From Lentimicrobium sp. L6 (lineage in GTDB: Bacteria > Bacteroidota > Bacteroidia > Bacteroidales > UBA12170), in NCBI RefSeq assembly GCF_013166655.1, contig NZ_JABKCA010000008.1:24484-88483 (forward strand): a stretch of 64,000 bases of DNA. The letters are read 5' to 3'. A model generated the notes under the pieces. The model made no database searches, was not told the origin of the DNA, and saw only the letters and a program-made list of their open reading frames with translations. This document shows, in pieces, positions 34,455-44,123 of the stretch. Numbering within the stretch: the stretch's first letter is position 1; the number at the start of each line of letters is the position of its first letter. Position numbers and translations under genes: made by a program.

Positions 34455-34484
34455 TTGTAATTTTCATTCTCCTTGGTATATTTG
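34455..34484 (+). promoter_or_regulatory. Promoter of the GH3-serine hydrolase gene
   Basis: TTG at 34455-34457, a 19-nt spacer and the exact -7 element TATATTTG (34477-34484). The predicted transcription start near 34490 lies just before the ATG at 34501 and downstream of the alternative ATG at 34435, which settles the start. Confidence 0.7.
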
Positions 34485-34500
34485 CATCAAATTATTATTT

Positions 34501-37428
34501 ATGAAAAAACTGTTGATATTAGCCTTATCGCTATTTTCTATTATACTTTCCTATTCTCAAACTACACCAAAACAACAATGGGTTGATTCTGTTTATCAAT
34601 CATTAAATAATTCAGAAAGGTTTGGACAATTACTGATGATTAGAGCAAATCAGGAATCCAATAAGTATATCAAAAGTATAGATCAATATATTAAAGATTA
34701 TAGTATTGGAGGAGTCTGCTTTTTTGCAGGTTATCCTGGTGAACAATTACAGCAAACTGAAGAATGGCAGAGAATAGCCAAAATACCATTGCTTATTGGT
34801 ATAGATGGAGAATGGGGATTAGGAATGCGCTTAAAAGAAACCATCTCCTACCCTTTTCAAATGACTTTAGGCTCAATTTATAATGACAGTTTAATATATG
34901 ATATGGGTTATCAAATAGGATTAGAATGTAAGAGGATGGGTATCCATATGAATTTTGCTCCCGTAGTGGATATAAATAATAATCCAAACAATCCGGTGAT
35001 TAACTCAAGAAGCTTTGGCGATCAACCCAAAAATGTAGCAACAAAAGCAAGCATGTATATGAGCGGTTTGCAGGATGCTGGAATTATAGCCACAGCAAAG
35101 CATTTTCCGGGACATGGTGATACTGGTACCGATTCTCATTATACTTTGCCTGTAGTATCTCATGACAAATCCCGCTTAGATTCTGTTGAATTATTTCCTT
35201 TTTATGAATTAATAGAAAATGGTTTAGGCGGGATTATGGTAGCTCATCTTTATGTTCCGGTATACGAAGCTGAAGAAAATGTAGCTTCTACTCTTTCAAA
35301 AAATATCATTACGGGCTTATTACGTGAGAATATGGGATTTGATGGATTAATAGTTACAGATGCCCTAGATATGAAAGGAGTCACTAAATATTTTCCTCCT
35401 GGAGAAATAGAAGTGAGAGCCCTTTTAGCTGGAAATGATATTTTATTATTGCCAGAGAATATTCCAGCGGCTATTGATGGCTTATTAGAAGCTTTGTCCT
35501 CAGGGAGAATTAGTAAATCACTATTAGAACTCAGTTGCAAGAAAATATTGAGCTATAAGTACGATGCTGGACTGTATGAAAAACCTGAATTTGATTTCGA
35601 TCACCTAATAGAAGATTTAAACACTCCAAAAGGATTGGCCCTAAAAGAAAAACTTCATGAGGAATCTATCACATTAATTACGAACCATGAAAATATTTTA
35701 CCATTATCTTGTCAGAAACCAGTGCAATTAGCTATAGTTAGTTATGGTTTTGAGGAGGGTAATACCTTTGAAAATACAGCATATAGATATAGTGATGCCA
35801 GCTATTTTTATCCTTCAAAAGCACTTACAAAAACTCAAAATGATTCCCTCTTCCAAATCCTCGAAAAATTTGAAACCATCATCTTTAATATTGGAAATAC
35901 GACCATATTTCCTCAACGTTCTTTTGGAATTACATCGGCAATGATGGAGTTGATTGAAAAGACGAATTCTGAAAAAACATGTATTATCAATCTTTTAGGA
36001 AGTCCTTTAGCTATTAAAAAGTTCTTTATTAATATATCAGATTATGAGGGTTTTATATTAGGTCACCAAGATAACAAGATGACTAGAAGCCTTAGTGCTC
36101 AAATGATTTTTGGTGCATTATCGTTTAAAGGAAAGCTTCCTGTTCAAATTAATGAGAAATATCCTGCAGGTTTTGGGATTCAAACTGCAGAAAAAGGAAT
36201 AATAAAATTTGGAAAAGCCGAGAATCAAGGTATTAACACTATTCAGCTAAATAAGAATATAGACAGTATCGTTAAAGCAGGAATTAATATGAAAGCTTTT
36301 CCGGGCTGTCAAATTGTAATAGCCAAAAATGGTTATATTATATTTCAAGAGAATTATGGATTTCAAACCTATGATTCATTAATAGCTGTCAATGGTGAAA
36401 CCATTTACGATATTGCTTCTATCACCAAAGTCACTTCCAGTATTCCAAGTATTATGTATTTGCAGGATAAAAAAAAAGTCCACCCAGATACAGCCATTTC
36501 TAAATACTTGACGTTTTTAGAAAACACCAATAAGCAAAATCTAACATTCCGAAGCATCCTCAGTCATAATGCTCAATTAAAGTCTTGGATTCCATTCTAT
36601 TGGTATAATGCCGATAGCACTGGATTATTAAACCACGAGGTTTTTCAAAATGAGCAAAGTGATGAATTTAAGACTCGTGTGGCAGAAAATCTTTATATCA
36701 CATCTGAATATGCTTATGAGATGTATGATACTATCAGTAATAGTGACTTAAGGAAAAGAAAAGGCTATAAATACAGTGACTTAGGCTATTATTGGGTTCC
36801 TAAAATTGTGGAACAAAATTATAATATGCCTTTTGAAAACTTTGTTTATGAGCATTTCTATAAGCCTTTAAACCTAAATCATACCCGGTTTCATCCACGC
36901 CAATATTTTGACCTAGAGAAAATTGCTCCTACGGAAAACGATACCCTTTTTCGAAAGCAGATTATAAGAGGCGATGTTCACGATCCTGGAGCAGCCATGC
37001 TTGGTGGTGTTTGTGGTCATGCTGGGTTGTTTTCTAATGCTGAAGATATTGCTGTCATCTTTCAAATGTATTTGCAGAATGGGTATTATGGAGGAATCCA
37101 GTTTTTTGATACTACGACGATAAATGAATATACCAGCTATCAGCATGATGGTATTGAGAACCGAAGAGCCATGGGTTTTGACAAGCCTTTTAAAAAATAC
37201 GATGCCTATGGACCTGTCTGTGAGTCTGCTAGTTTGAGTAGTTTTGGTCACAGTGGTTTTACAGGAACTTATGTTTGGGCTGACCCAGAAGAGAATTTAG
37301 TTTATGTTTTTCTTTCCAATAGAGTTTATCCTAGAAGCGATAATTATAAAATTAGCAAATTCGATATTCGCACAAATATTCAACAAGCTATATATGATGC
37401 CATAATAAATCGTAACTTTGAAAAATAA
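34501..37428 (+). CDS. Exported GH3 beta-N-acetylhexosaminidase-like / serine hydrolase fusion
   Basis: This is a 975-residue two-enzyme protein. After a signal peptide (1-20, ending LSYSQ), a GH3 domain (about 25-385) carries the KHFPGHGDTGTDSH loop typical of NagZ-type enzymes and the nucleophile Asp287 (VTDALDM). A linking GH3 C-terminal alpha/beta region (about 390-590) follows. A class C beta-lactamase/DD-peptidase-type domain (about 600-970) has Ser640-x-x-Lys643 (SITK), the YSDLGYYW tyrosine motif and HSGFTG near the end. Related fusions in Bacteroidota are thought to trim cell-wall glycopeptides. The probable substrate is muropeptide material in the periplasm, inferred. The prohibitin-like gene follows after 20 nt. 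Confidence 0.88.
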   Translation: MKKLLILALSLFSIILSYSQTTPKQQWVDSVYQSLNNSERFGQLLMIRANQESNKYIKSIDQYIKDYSIGGVCFFAGYPGEQLQQTEEWQRIAKIPLLIGIDGEWGLGMRLKETISYPFQMTLGSIYNDSLIYDMGYQIGLECKRMGIHMNFAPVVDINNNPNNPVINSRSFGDQPKNVATKASMYMSGLQDAGIIATAKHFPGHGDTGTDSHYTLPVVSHDKSRLDSVELFPFYELIENGLGGIMVAHLYVPVYEAEENVASTLSKNIITGLLRENMGFDGLIVTDALDMKGVTKYFPPGEIEVRALLAGNDILLLPENIPAAIDGLLEALSSGRISKSLLELSCKKILSYKYDAGLYEKPEFDFDHLIEDLNTPKGLALKEKLHEESITLITNHENILPLSCQKPVQLAIVSYGFEEGNTFENTAYRYSDASYFYPSKALTKTQNDSLFQILEKFETIIFNIGNTTIFPQRSFGITSAMMELIEKTNSEKTCIINLLGSPLAIKKFFINISDYEGFILGHQDNKMTRSLSAQMIFGALSFKGKLPVQINEKYPAGFGIQTAEKGIIKFGKAENQGINTIQLNKNIDSIVKAGINMKAFPGCQIVIAKNGYIIFQENYGFQTYDSLIAVNGETIYDIASITKVTSSIPSIMYLQDKKKVHPDTAISKYLTFLENTNKQNLTFRSILSHNAQLKSWIPFYWYNADSTGLLNHEVFQNEQSDEFKTRVAENLYITSEYAYEMYDTISNSDLRKRKGYKYSDLGYYWVPKIVEQNYNMPFENFVYEHFYKPLNLNHTRFHPRQYFDLEKIAPTENDTLFRKQIIRGDVHDPGAAMLGGVCGHAGLFSNAEDIAVIFQMYLQNGYYGGIQFFDTTTINEYTSYQHDGIENRRAMGFDKPFKKYDAYGPVCESASLSSFGHSGFTGTYVWADPEENLVYVFLSNRVYPRSDNYKISKFDIRTNIQQAIYDAIINRNFEK

Positions 37429-37448
37429 ATCACATTAAAAATTATAAC

Positions 37449-38285
37449 ATGCAACAACAGCAACCTGAATTAAATTTAAAAAAGATTATACCTATCGCAG
37501 TCATCGTGTTTTCTGTCATACTTGTCATCGCATTATGGAGTAGAATGACAGTGAGCATTGAATCTGGAGAAGGTGGTGTGGAATTTCGATTTTTCACTGG
37601 TGTAAATACAGATGTCACCTATGGTGAAGGATTCCATTTTATCAATCCTTTAAATAAAATGTTTATTTATGATGTTCGACAGCAAGAAGTTTCAGAAAAG
37701 ATGAGCGTTCTTTCTTCAAATGGATTGGAAATATCATTGGATATCTCCATGTGGTACCAGCCTGTTCATGAAAAACTAAGTGAACTTCATCAAGAAAAAG
37801 GCCAAGGGTACCTAAACTCTATTGTTCGTCCTTCTATTCGCTCAGCAACTAGATCAGTCATTGGTCGTTATACACCAGAGCAGATTTATTCGACTAAGAG
37901 AGATGCAATTCAAGAGGAAATTTATATTGAAACAAGAGATATCTTAGTCGATCAGTATGTGCAGTTAAATGAGGTATTGGTGAGAGACGTCACTCTTCCT
38001 CCCACCATTAAAACTGCCATTGAAAAGAAACTAAAACAAGAGCAAGAGTCTTTAGAATATGAATTTAAATTGATAAAAGAGTCTAAAGAAGCTGAAAGAA
38101 GAAAAATTGATGCAGAAGGAAAAGCAGAAGCTAATAGAATTCTAAACGCTAGTTTAACTTCAAATATTCTTAAAGAAAAAGGAATTGAAGCTACAGTTAG
38201 ATTAGCTGAATCTCCTAATGCTAAAGTAGTTATCATTGGTAATTCTGCAGATGGAATGCCTATCATTTTAGGTGATAGTAAATAG
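37449..38285 (+). CDS. Prohibitin-family SPFH membrane protein
   Basis: This 278-residue protein has a short N-terminal tail, one membrane helix (about 12-30) and an SPFH/band-7 domain (about 35-210). YGEGFHFINPL and the RDVTLPPTIKTAIEKKLKQEQE segment are characteristic of prohibitins. A Lys/Glu-rich coiled coil (about 190-240) and a hydrophobic C-terminal strand follow. Prohibitins form large ring-like membrane assemblies and influence membrane proteases such as FtsH; a specific role here is unknown. It lies 20 nt downstream of the GH3-fusion gene, probably in one operon, and ends before the terminator-like hairpin at 38315. Confidence 0.88.
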   Translation: MQQQQPELNLKKIIPIAVIVFSVILVIALWSRMTVSIESGEGGVEFRFFTGVNTDVTYGEGFHFINPLNKMFIYDVRQQEVSEKMSVLSSNGLEISLDISMWYQPVHEKLSELHQEKGQGYLNSIVRPSIRSATRSVIGRYTPEQIYSTKRDAIQEEIYIETRDILVDQYVQLNEVLVRDVTLPPTIKTAIEKKLKQEQESLEYEFKLIKESKEAERRKIDAEGKAEANRILNASLTSNILKEKGIEATVRLAESPNAKVVIIGNSADGMPIILGDSK

Positions 38286-38314
38286 TATTTTATACAAGAT
38301 ATTTTATGTAATTT

Positions 38315-38350
38315 CGTGGGTGAGAATAATTCTCACTCACGATTTTTTTT
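38315..38350 (+). terminator. Terminator-like hairpin abutting the hmgL start codon
   Basis: The 12-bp stem CGTGGGTGAGAA / TTCTCACTCACG (one G:U) is followed by eight T. It ends exactly one base before the ATG at 38351. It may end the upstream operon, or act as a conditional element in the hmgL leader. Confidence 0.8.
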
Positions 38351-39205
38351 ATGGTAAAAATTATAGAAACTCCTAGGGATGCCATGCAAGGCATCGAAGA
38401 ATTCATTCCAACGACGAAAAAAATTGCATTTATTAATGCATTACTCAAAGTTGGCTTTGATACTTTAGACTTTGGAAGCTTTGTGTCTCCCAAAGCCATT
38501 CCCCAATTGGCTGATACTAGAGATGTGGTTGAGCAGCTTGAATTCGCAAATACAAAAACAGAACTTCTTGCTATTATTGGTAATAAAAGAGGTGCTGAAG
38601 ACGCCAGTCAATTCTCCCAAATCAAATATTTGGGCTATCCCTACTCTATTTCTGAGACTTTTTTAAAAGTAAATATCAATAGTAATTTCGAGAAAGCTTA
38701 TCACGATGTCTCTGAAATACAAAATATTTGTCAGAGGAATCAACAGGAGTTGGTAGTCTATATTTCAAATGCATTTGGTAATATTTATGGAGATGACTGG
38801 TCACCAGAAATTGTTCACGAGCATGTAAGTAAACTTAATAAGATTGGCGTAAAGATTATTCCATTATCTGACACCTCTGGAGTTGGACAAGAAGATACTA
38901 TTTCCAATGCATTTAAAGCAGTTGTAAATGAATTTACTCAAATAGAATTTGGAGCACATTTACATACACATATCGGAAATTGGAAAGCCAATGTAAATGC
39001 TGCTTTTGAAGCTGGCTGCAGAAGATTCGATACCGTAATGAATGGACTTGGAGGCTGCCCGATGACTGCTAAAAAGCTAGTTGGAAACTTACCTACCATG
39101 GATTTTCTGAACTATCTAGAAGATAGAAACGAAGAGCATCATTTAAATATGACCGCACTAAATGAAGCCTTTTTCTTGGAAGCTCAAACTTTTCCTACTC
39201 GCTAA
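38351..39205 (+). CDS. hmgL: Hydroxymethylglutaryl-CoA lyase
   Basis: It cleaves HMG-CoA into acetyl-CoA and acetoacetate, the final step of leucine degradation. The 284-residue protein is a DRE-TIM metallolyase. Visible are the IETPRDAMQG start with the catalytic Arg-Asp pair, KVGFDTLDFGSFVSPKAIPQ, the metal-binding HLHTH motif and the GLGGCP loop with the conserved Cys. The start codon follows directly after the T-tract of a terminator hairpin, yet it is the family's normal start. Acetoacetate is also a product of the tyrosine operon at 4-9 kb. It converges on trmH with a 13-bp gap. Confidence 0.92.
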   Translation: MVKIIETPRDAMQGIEEFIPTTKKIAFINALLKVGFDTLDFGSFVSPKAIPQLADTRDVVEQLEFANTKTELLAIIGNKRGAEDASQFSQIKYLGYPYSISETFLKVNINSNFEKAYHDVSEIQNICQRNQQELVVYISNAFGNIYGDDWSPEIVHEHVSKLNKIGVKIIPLSDTSGVGQEDTISNAFKAVVNEFTQIEFGAHLHTHIGNWKANVNAAFEAGCRRFDTVMNGLGGCPMTAKKLVGNLPTMDFLNYLEDRNEEHHLNMTALNEAFFLEAQTFPTR

Positions 39206-39218
39206 TAGATTTCTCTTC

Positions 39219-39908
39219 TTATACAGTCCCAAACAATCTATTTTCAATTTGTTCAGAACTCTTCACTACCGATTTTGCCCAAGTTACTAATACATCTATT
39301 TTTTCTTCTTCAGAAAGTTTCCAATCTAATTCGGAAGCTCTCATCTTCTCACTCAAATGATGCATGCAAAGTGCAGCAGAAACAGAAATATTAAAGCTTT
39401 CTGTAAAACCATACATGGGTATTTTCATATGCACATCGGCATGATTAATGGCATCCTCTGATAAACCTTCCATTTCAGTTCCAAAGACTAATGCAGTCTT
39501 TTTTGAGATGTCTAATTTATCTAGTGTTACATCATCTTTATGCGGCGTGGTTGCAACAATTTGGTACCCCTGTTCTTTTAAATGCCTAAAAGCAGCTAGG
39601 GTATTATTTTGTTCAGGCATATTATATTTAAACATGCTCAACCACTTACTACTTCCTAAAGCCACATCTGGGTTTAAGGTATATTCATTTCTCTTTTCAA
39701 TGATATGCACATCTTGGATTCCAAAACAATCGGCAGAGCGCAATACAGCACTTGCATTTTGGGATTGAAATATATCTTCCAATACTACAGTAAGATGCCT
39801 AGTTCTATTAGGAATTATTTTTTCAAATAAACCAGCTTTATGCTCACTTAAGGATTTTAATAACTGCTCTAATAGCTCTTCTTTTTGCTTTAAAGTTAAT
39901 GCTCTCAT
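39219..39908 (-). CDS. trmH: tRNA (guanosine-2'-O-)-methyltransferase, SpoU family
   Basis: It is a SPOUT-class enzyme that probably methylates the 2'-OH of G18 in the tRNA D-loop. The 229-residue protein carries family motif 1 (NRTRHLTVVLEDIFQSQNASAVLR), motif 2 (ALVFGTEMEGLS) and motif 3 (IPMYGFTESFNISVSAAL), with the trefoil-knot SAM site. The N-terminal helix and length suit TrmH rather than RlmB or TrmL. The gene starts one base after the stop codon of the S9 peptidase gene, so both are probably one transcript. Assignment within the SpoU group rests on length and N-terminal motif. Confidence 0.88.
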   Translation of the reverse strand: MRALTLKQKEELLEQLLKSLSEHKAGLFEKIIPNRTRHLTVVLEDIFQSQNASAVLRSADCFGIQDVHIIEKRNEYTLNPDVALGSSKWLSMFKYNMPEQNNTLAAFRHLKEQGYQIVATTPHKDDVTLDKLDISKKTALVFGTEMEGLSEDAINHADVHMKIPMYGFTESFNISVSAALCMHHLSEKMRASELDWKLSEEEKIDVLVTWAKSVVKSSEQIENRLFGTV

Positions 39909-39909
39909 A

Positions 39910-42504
39910 CTAATACTTCTTCTTTGGATATAAATGATACCACCAATCGGATTGTTTTTTTAAGTTTTTATCAAAATACGCTAAAATGGTCTTCTGCCAT
40001 AAAATGCGCTTCTGATAATCTTTGATATGATGGTCTTGTTTATCTATCTCAATTAATTCAACATCTTTTTTCAATAGTTTTAATGCCGTATAAAACTGTC
40101 TGCTTTCTCCAGGAGGAACATTGGTATCGTTATTTCCATGAAGTAATAGTATAGGTGAACTTACTTTGTCAGCATGAAACAAAGGACTTTGTTCCACATA
40201 CAATTCCTTATTATTCCAAGGAAAGTTATTGGCCGATGCTACCTGACTATATAAATAACCCCAATATCCTTCGCCCCAATAACTACTGATTGAGCTAATT
40301 CCTGCATGGGAAATATGTGCGGCAAAAAAATCAGTTTGTGTACTTAAATACATGGTCATGAAACCACCATAACTAGCTCCCATACAACCTACTTTAGTAG
40401 AATCAATAAAAGTATGACTTCTACAAACCTCCTTGCTTCCTTTAATAATTTCTGCTGCTACCGTTTGTCCCCAATTATTCACATGCATGGCAGAAAAGTC
40501 TTGACCATAACCAGTAGCTCCACTAGGTTGCAATACATAAACGATATATCCATTCGCTGCAAATAGATTCTTAGGATACCTTCCTCTAAAATTTCTTTCT
40601 ACAGGACTGGTTCCTCCATAATAATAAACGATGAGAGGATATTTATCATCCTTATCAAAATTTGGAGGATAATATATTCTTCCTTCTATCTCAACACCTT
40701 CAGCATTTGTAAAATTCCAATCTTCATTTTCTCCAAAAACAATGTCTTCGAAGAAATGTTGCTCTGGATATTCAAGTAATGTATTCTTAGCTAAAACTAT
40801 ATCGTAGAGGAATAATTGTTTGGGTGTTGAAATAGAACTCCCATAATATAAGAGAGATGGCTTGTCTTTTGCAAGACTAGTAGAATTCACCACATCACAG
40901 TTAAGGGTTAATAAATCATAGGATTTATCCAGAATAGAATATCGGTACATATTCATATAAGTTCTATCTGAAACATTAAAATATATATGATCAGGGTCGG
41001 ATGCATTCCAATTAGAACCTAAGATATTGGGATTAAAACCTCGAGAAATTGCTTCTACACTTTTATCTTTTAAAGTATAGATATAAGCTTGGTTGTCATA
41101 GTCATTTGGGATATTACTTTCACTTAAATTCACTCCTAAATCACCAAAAAAAGCAGGTCCAGCAGTGATAAGTAATTGAGTACCATTAGGAGAATAGCTT
41201 ACATTTCCGCTGCCAAATTTATTCCACAAAGTATCAAGTTTTTGAGTCCTTCTGTCGTATTGCATCATCACTTGTTTACTATAAGGACGCTCCGTTTCAT
41301 CATACATATTTTGGGCAAATAGTATAAATCGGCCATTGGGACTAATATCCTGTAATTGATTAGATTGATAACCATGAGTTAATGGTGTTTTGATGCCTGA
41401 TAAAATATCTAATAAATAGATATTAGACCGCATTCTATACCAAGGCCAATGATCGGGCATGCCTTGTAATTGCTTTAAACCGCTATTATCCTTTTTAGGC
41501 TTTTCCATAATCGTCAACACAAGGAACTCACCATTAGGCGACCATTGAAAATAGCTTATTTCTGATAAATCGGTAGCCAATGGATACTTTTTACCATCCT
41601 CAAAGTTATATTCCCAAATCCAGCTTTTCTGGCCCATTTTGGTGATATAACTTAATTTGCTCCCTTTTGGAGACCATTGTAAAGCAGAAACCTCACTTCC
41701 ATAAAATAATTGTACACTTTGATTATCAGCCACTTTTCTCACATCAGTAATTATTTGAGATTCAGATTTACCATCTTGAATCTTATATTTCACAAAATAA
41801 TAATCACCAGATGGAGCTATTTTTGCCTCTTGAATATCTATTCCATTCATTAAATGATCAATATCCATATAGAAATCAGCTTGATCAGAAGATACTAAAT
41901 TAATATTGTTGAGCGTGTTTTTGGCAATTATATTACAGTTTAGAGTCCACTCCTCATTTTCTTTCGAATTATAGAGCATTTTAATCATCACTACATGATT
42001 ATTCGCTTCTAAATCCTTAATCACTTTAAATTCTTTCTCATCGTTTTCTTTTTCAGAGCTATATTTTCCTTTTATCAATTCGCCATCAATAAAAACCTCC
42101 ATCATTTGGCCAGAATTGAAATTCATTTCCAAGTTGGTCCATTCAGTATTTTCAATATAAAAGCAAGCATAAGCTATTTGTAAAGGCTTATTAAGAGGTT
42201 TTAGCTTTATGGAAACCTCTCTGATAACTTTCTTATTCCATCTCAGGAATTGAAAATTTGACCATTCTAACTCGTCTCCAGCTTCAGGTCTAAAATTAAT
42301 ATTCTCTAAATACTTATATTTTATAAGATCAGCCTCCTCAAAAGTTTTCCCATCAATACTTTCTACATCGGCAAACAAAGGAAGATTCACTTCAACAGGA
42401 TTAGTGACAATAAAATTTTCAATTCTTAATTCAGTGTTATTTTGAGCACTTAAGTTCAACACGAATAAAGAGAAAATCAAGAATAAACAGTATCTCAGAT
42501 TCAT
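39910..42504 (-). CDS. Exported S9-family prolyl oligopeptidase (DPP IV-like)
   Basis: This is a serine peptidase of about 864 residues. The signal peptide (ending LNLSAQ) is best read from the ATG at 42504; an upstream ATG at 42525 adds seven residues. The N-terminal half holds beta-propeller repeats with SPxG(S/E/T) motifs (SPKGSKL, SPNGEFL, SPNGRFI, SPNGTQL). The C-terminal alpha/beta hydrolase has nucleophile Ser711 in GASYGG, Asp in HGNNDTNVPP and His in QDHHIKDY. It probably removes dipeptides from peptides in the periplasm. An extra roughly 200-residue N-terminal region before the propeller is unassigned. It is co-transcribed with trmH. Confidence 0.9.
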   Translation of the reverse strand: MNLRYCLFLIFSLFVLNLSAQNNTELRIENFIVTNPVEVNLPLFADVESIDGKTFEEADLIKYKYLENINFRPEAGDELEWSNFQFLRWNKKVIREVSIKLKPLNKPLQIAYACFYIENTEWTNLEMNFNSGQMMEVFIDGELIKGKYSSEKENDEKEFKVIKDLEANNHVVMIKMLYNSKENEEWTLNCNIIAKNTLNNINLVSSDQADFYMDIDHLMNGIDIQEAKIAPSGDYYFVKYKIQDGKSESQIITDVRKVADNQSVQLFYGSEVSALQWSPKGSKLSYITKMGQKSWIWEYNFEDGKKYPLATDLSEISYFQWSPNGEFLVLTIMEKPKKDNSGLKQLQGMPDHWPWYRMRSNIYLLDILSGIKTPLTHGYQSNQLQDISPNGRFILFAQNMYDETERPYSKQVMMQYDRRTQKLDTLWNKFGSGNVSYSPNGTQLLITAGPAFFGDLGVNLSESNIPNDYDNQAYIYTLKDKSVEAISRGFNPNILGSNWNASDPDHIYFNVSDRTYMNMYRYSILDKSYDLLTLNCDVVNSTSLAKDKPSLLYYGSSISTPKQLFLYDIVLAKNTLLEYPEQHFFEDIVFGENEDWNFTNAEGVEIEGRIYYPPNFDKDDKYPLIVYYYGGTSPVERNFRGRYPKNLFAANGYIVYVLQPSGATGYGQDFSAMHVNNWGQTVAAEIIKGSKEVCRSHTFIDSTKVGCMGASYGGFMTMYLSTQTDFFAAHISHAGISSISSYWGEGYWGYLYSQVASANNFPWNNKELYVEQSPLFHADKVSSPILLLHGNNDTNVPPGESRQFYTALKLLKKDVELIEIDKQDHHIKDYQKRILWQKTILAYFDKNLKKQSDWWYHLYPKKKY

Positions 42505-42675
42505 ATCATTTAAATTGGTGTCCATTAGAAATACAAATAATAAGTCTAAAAGACCAATTCGAATTACATCAGGAGATTAATTTTCAAAAATATACAATTT
42601 ACGCTGTTTTCAAAAACAATAAAGGCTAGGGTTATCAGCTATTTATCAACGGTAAAATCTAATTTATATCAGCAC

Positions 42676-42714
42676 ATAAAAAAAACTGGAATCTCCTAAA
42701 GGAAATTCCAGTTT
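42676..42714 (-). terminator. Terminator of the nrnA-FKBP operon
   Basis: 10-bp perfect stem AAACTGGAAT / ATTCCAGTTT (42683-42692 / 42705-42714) with extra TCC/GGA pairing inside. On the minus strand it is followed by a T-run (plus A-run 42678-42685). It lies 27 nt after the last FKBP gene. Confidence 0.88.
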
Positions 42715-42740
42715 ACAATTGTATACTAATAGTTTAAAAA

Positions 42741-44087
42741 CTATTCAACCTTAGTTACTTCCAATAATTCCACATCAAATTTTAGAGGAGCATAAGCATG
42801 AATAACACCACCACGAGCTCTAGCACCATAAGCAATATTAGAAGGAACAATGATAGTTGCTTTACCACCTACTTTCATCATAGCAATGGCTTCATCCCAA
42901 CCTTTAATGACTTGTCCTCTATCTAAAGTAAATTCAAATGGACTATCTCTATCATAAGAGCTATCAAATTTAGTTCCATCTAATAAAGTACCATGATAAT
43001 GAACCTTAACTTTATCACCAGAAGTAGCTTGTTCACCAGTACCTTCTGCTGTTTCTATAAAATATAAACCACTAGCTGTAGGAGCTACAGTTACATTATT
43101 TTCTTTAATATACTTAGCTATAGTTTCCGCTTCTTGACTTTGAAGTTGTGCAGTTTCGGCTTCAGCTTTTGCCTTTTGAGCAGCCACTTCCTTTTCATGT
43201 TCCGCTTTAGTCTTCACACTATTTAAAGTCACACCATAAACTAAAGAAGTATAGGGCTGGATGATACCAGGACGCCCTTGTTCTTTAAACGCCAATTTAC
43301 TAGGAACTACAAAAACAGCTTCATCACCTACTTTAAGTGAATTTAAACCTTCAGAAAAACCTTCAGTATCAAACGGCTTACCTTTTTCAGCTTCCATAGG
43401 GCGACCAGCTTGTTTAGAATCATATAAAACCTCACCATTGATTAAAGAAACACTAAAATCGAAACTCAAGATATCACCATCCTTAGGTATTTTACCATTT
43501 CCTTTTTTGTTTTTTATAATAAACATTCCAGTCTCAGTAGGTTGGGCATCGGGATAGTTTTTACTTAAATATAAGGCTAAATCAGCCAATTCAAGACCTT
43601 TCCTTTGTTCTAATTCTTCTTGCCTTTTAGCTTCTAATTCTTCGGCAGAAACAATATCTTCAATATTTACCCAGAAATACAAATCATTATTTTCTTTAAA
43701 CATCTCTGGAACCTCAGGGGTTCTAGCAGTTTTAAGAAAGAACGAATCAGCTTTAATAATAAAAATGGCACTATCACCATTGGCTAATAAAGACAAACCT
43801 TCATTAATATCACCTTTATATAAAGGTTCAGTTACAGGTAAGTCGAATGTTTCGTTAGCTTCCTTAGCATCAAATATTAATGAATCTAAAGAACCATAGC
43901 TCATGGTTAACCTATAGAACATACCACTATCAGCAGTCACTGCTTTCGCATTATCATCATGAGAAATGACTTGATAATAAACCCCATTTTCATTTTTCTT
44001 AAAGCCTGGATGACTATTATCGCAAGAAGTCATGATTAAGGCAGCTACAGCCAATACTAATATGGCTTGAATTAGTTTTAATTTCAT
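42741..44087 (-). CDS. FKBP-type peptidyl-prolyl isomerase lipoprotein with three FKBP units
   Basis: This 448-residue lipoprotein (lipobox MTSC, Cys22) has three FKBP-like regions. The first (about 30-150) is degenerate and resembles the first domain of the next upstream gene, sharing GDINE-LSL, GDSA-FI-KADSFF. The middle one (about 185-295) keeps the fold (GLNSLKVGDEAVFVVPSKLAF). A charged coiled stretch (KTKAEHEKEVAAQKAKAEAE) then leads to a well-conserved third domain (about 340-445) with VKVHYHGTLLDGTKFDSS, GQVIKGWDEAIAMMK and PSNIAYG. Only the last is likely to be catalytically competent. It is the terminal gene of the nrnA operon, 36 nt after the previous FKBP gene. It probably folds exported proteins. 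Confidence 0.88.
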   Translation of the reverse strand: MKLKLIQAILVLAVAALIMTSCDNSHPGFKKNENGVYYQVISHDDNAKAVTADSGMFYRLTMSYGSLDSLIFDAKEANETFDLPVTEPLYKGDINEGLSLLANGDSAIFIIKADSFFLKTARTPEVPEMFKENNDLYFWVNIEDIVSAEELEAKRQEELEQRKGLELADLALYLSKNYPDAQPTETGMFIIKNKKGNGKIPKDGDILSFDFSVSLINGEVLYDSKQAGRPMEAEKGKPFDTEGFSEGLNSLKVGDEAVFVVPSKLAFKEQGRPGIIQPYTSLVYGVTLNSVKTKAEHEKEVAAQKAKAEAETAQLQSQEAETIAKYIKENNVTVAPTASGLYFIETAEGTGEQATSGDKVKVHYHGTLLDGTKFDSSYDRDSPFEFTLDRGQVIKGWDEAIAMMKVGGKATIIVPSNIAYGARARGGVIHAYAPLKFDVELLEVTKVE

Positions 44088-44123
44088 TTATTTTAATTTT
44101 AATTATTTATTATTAGCGATTGA

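Noticed and set aside
34435..34500. ATG at 34435 as the start of the GH3-fusion gene
   Set aside because: A good promoter lies between it and 34501, and only the later start gives a normal signal peptide.
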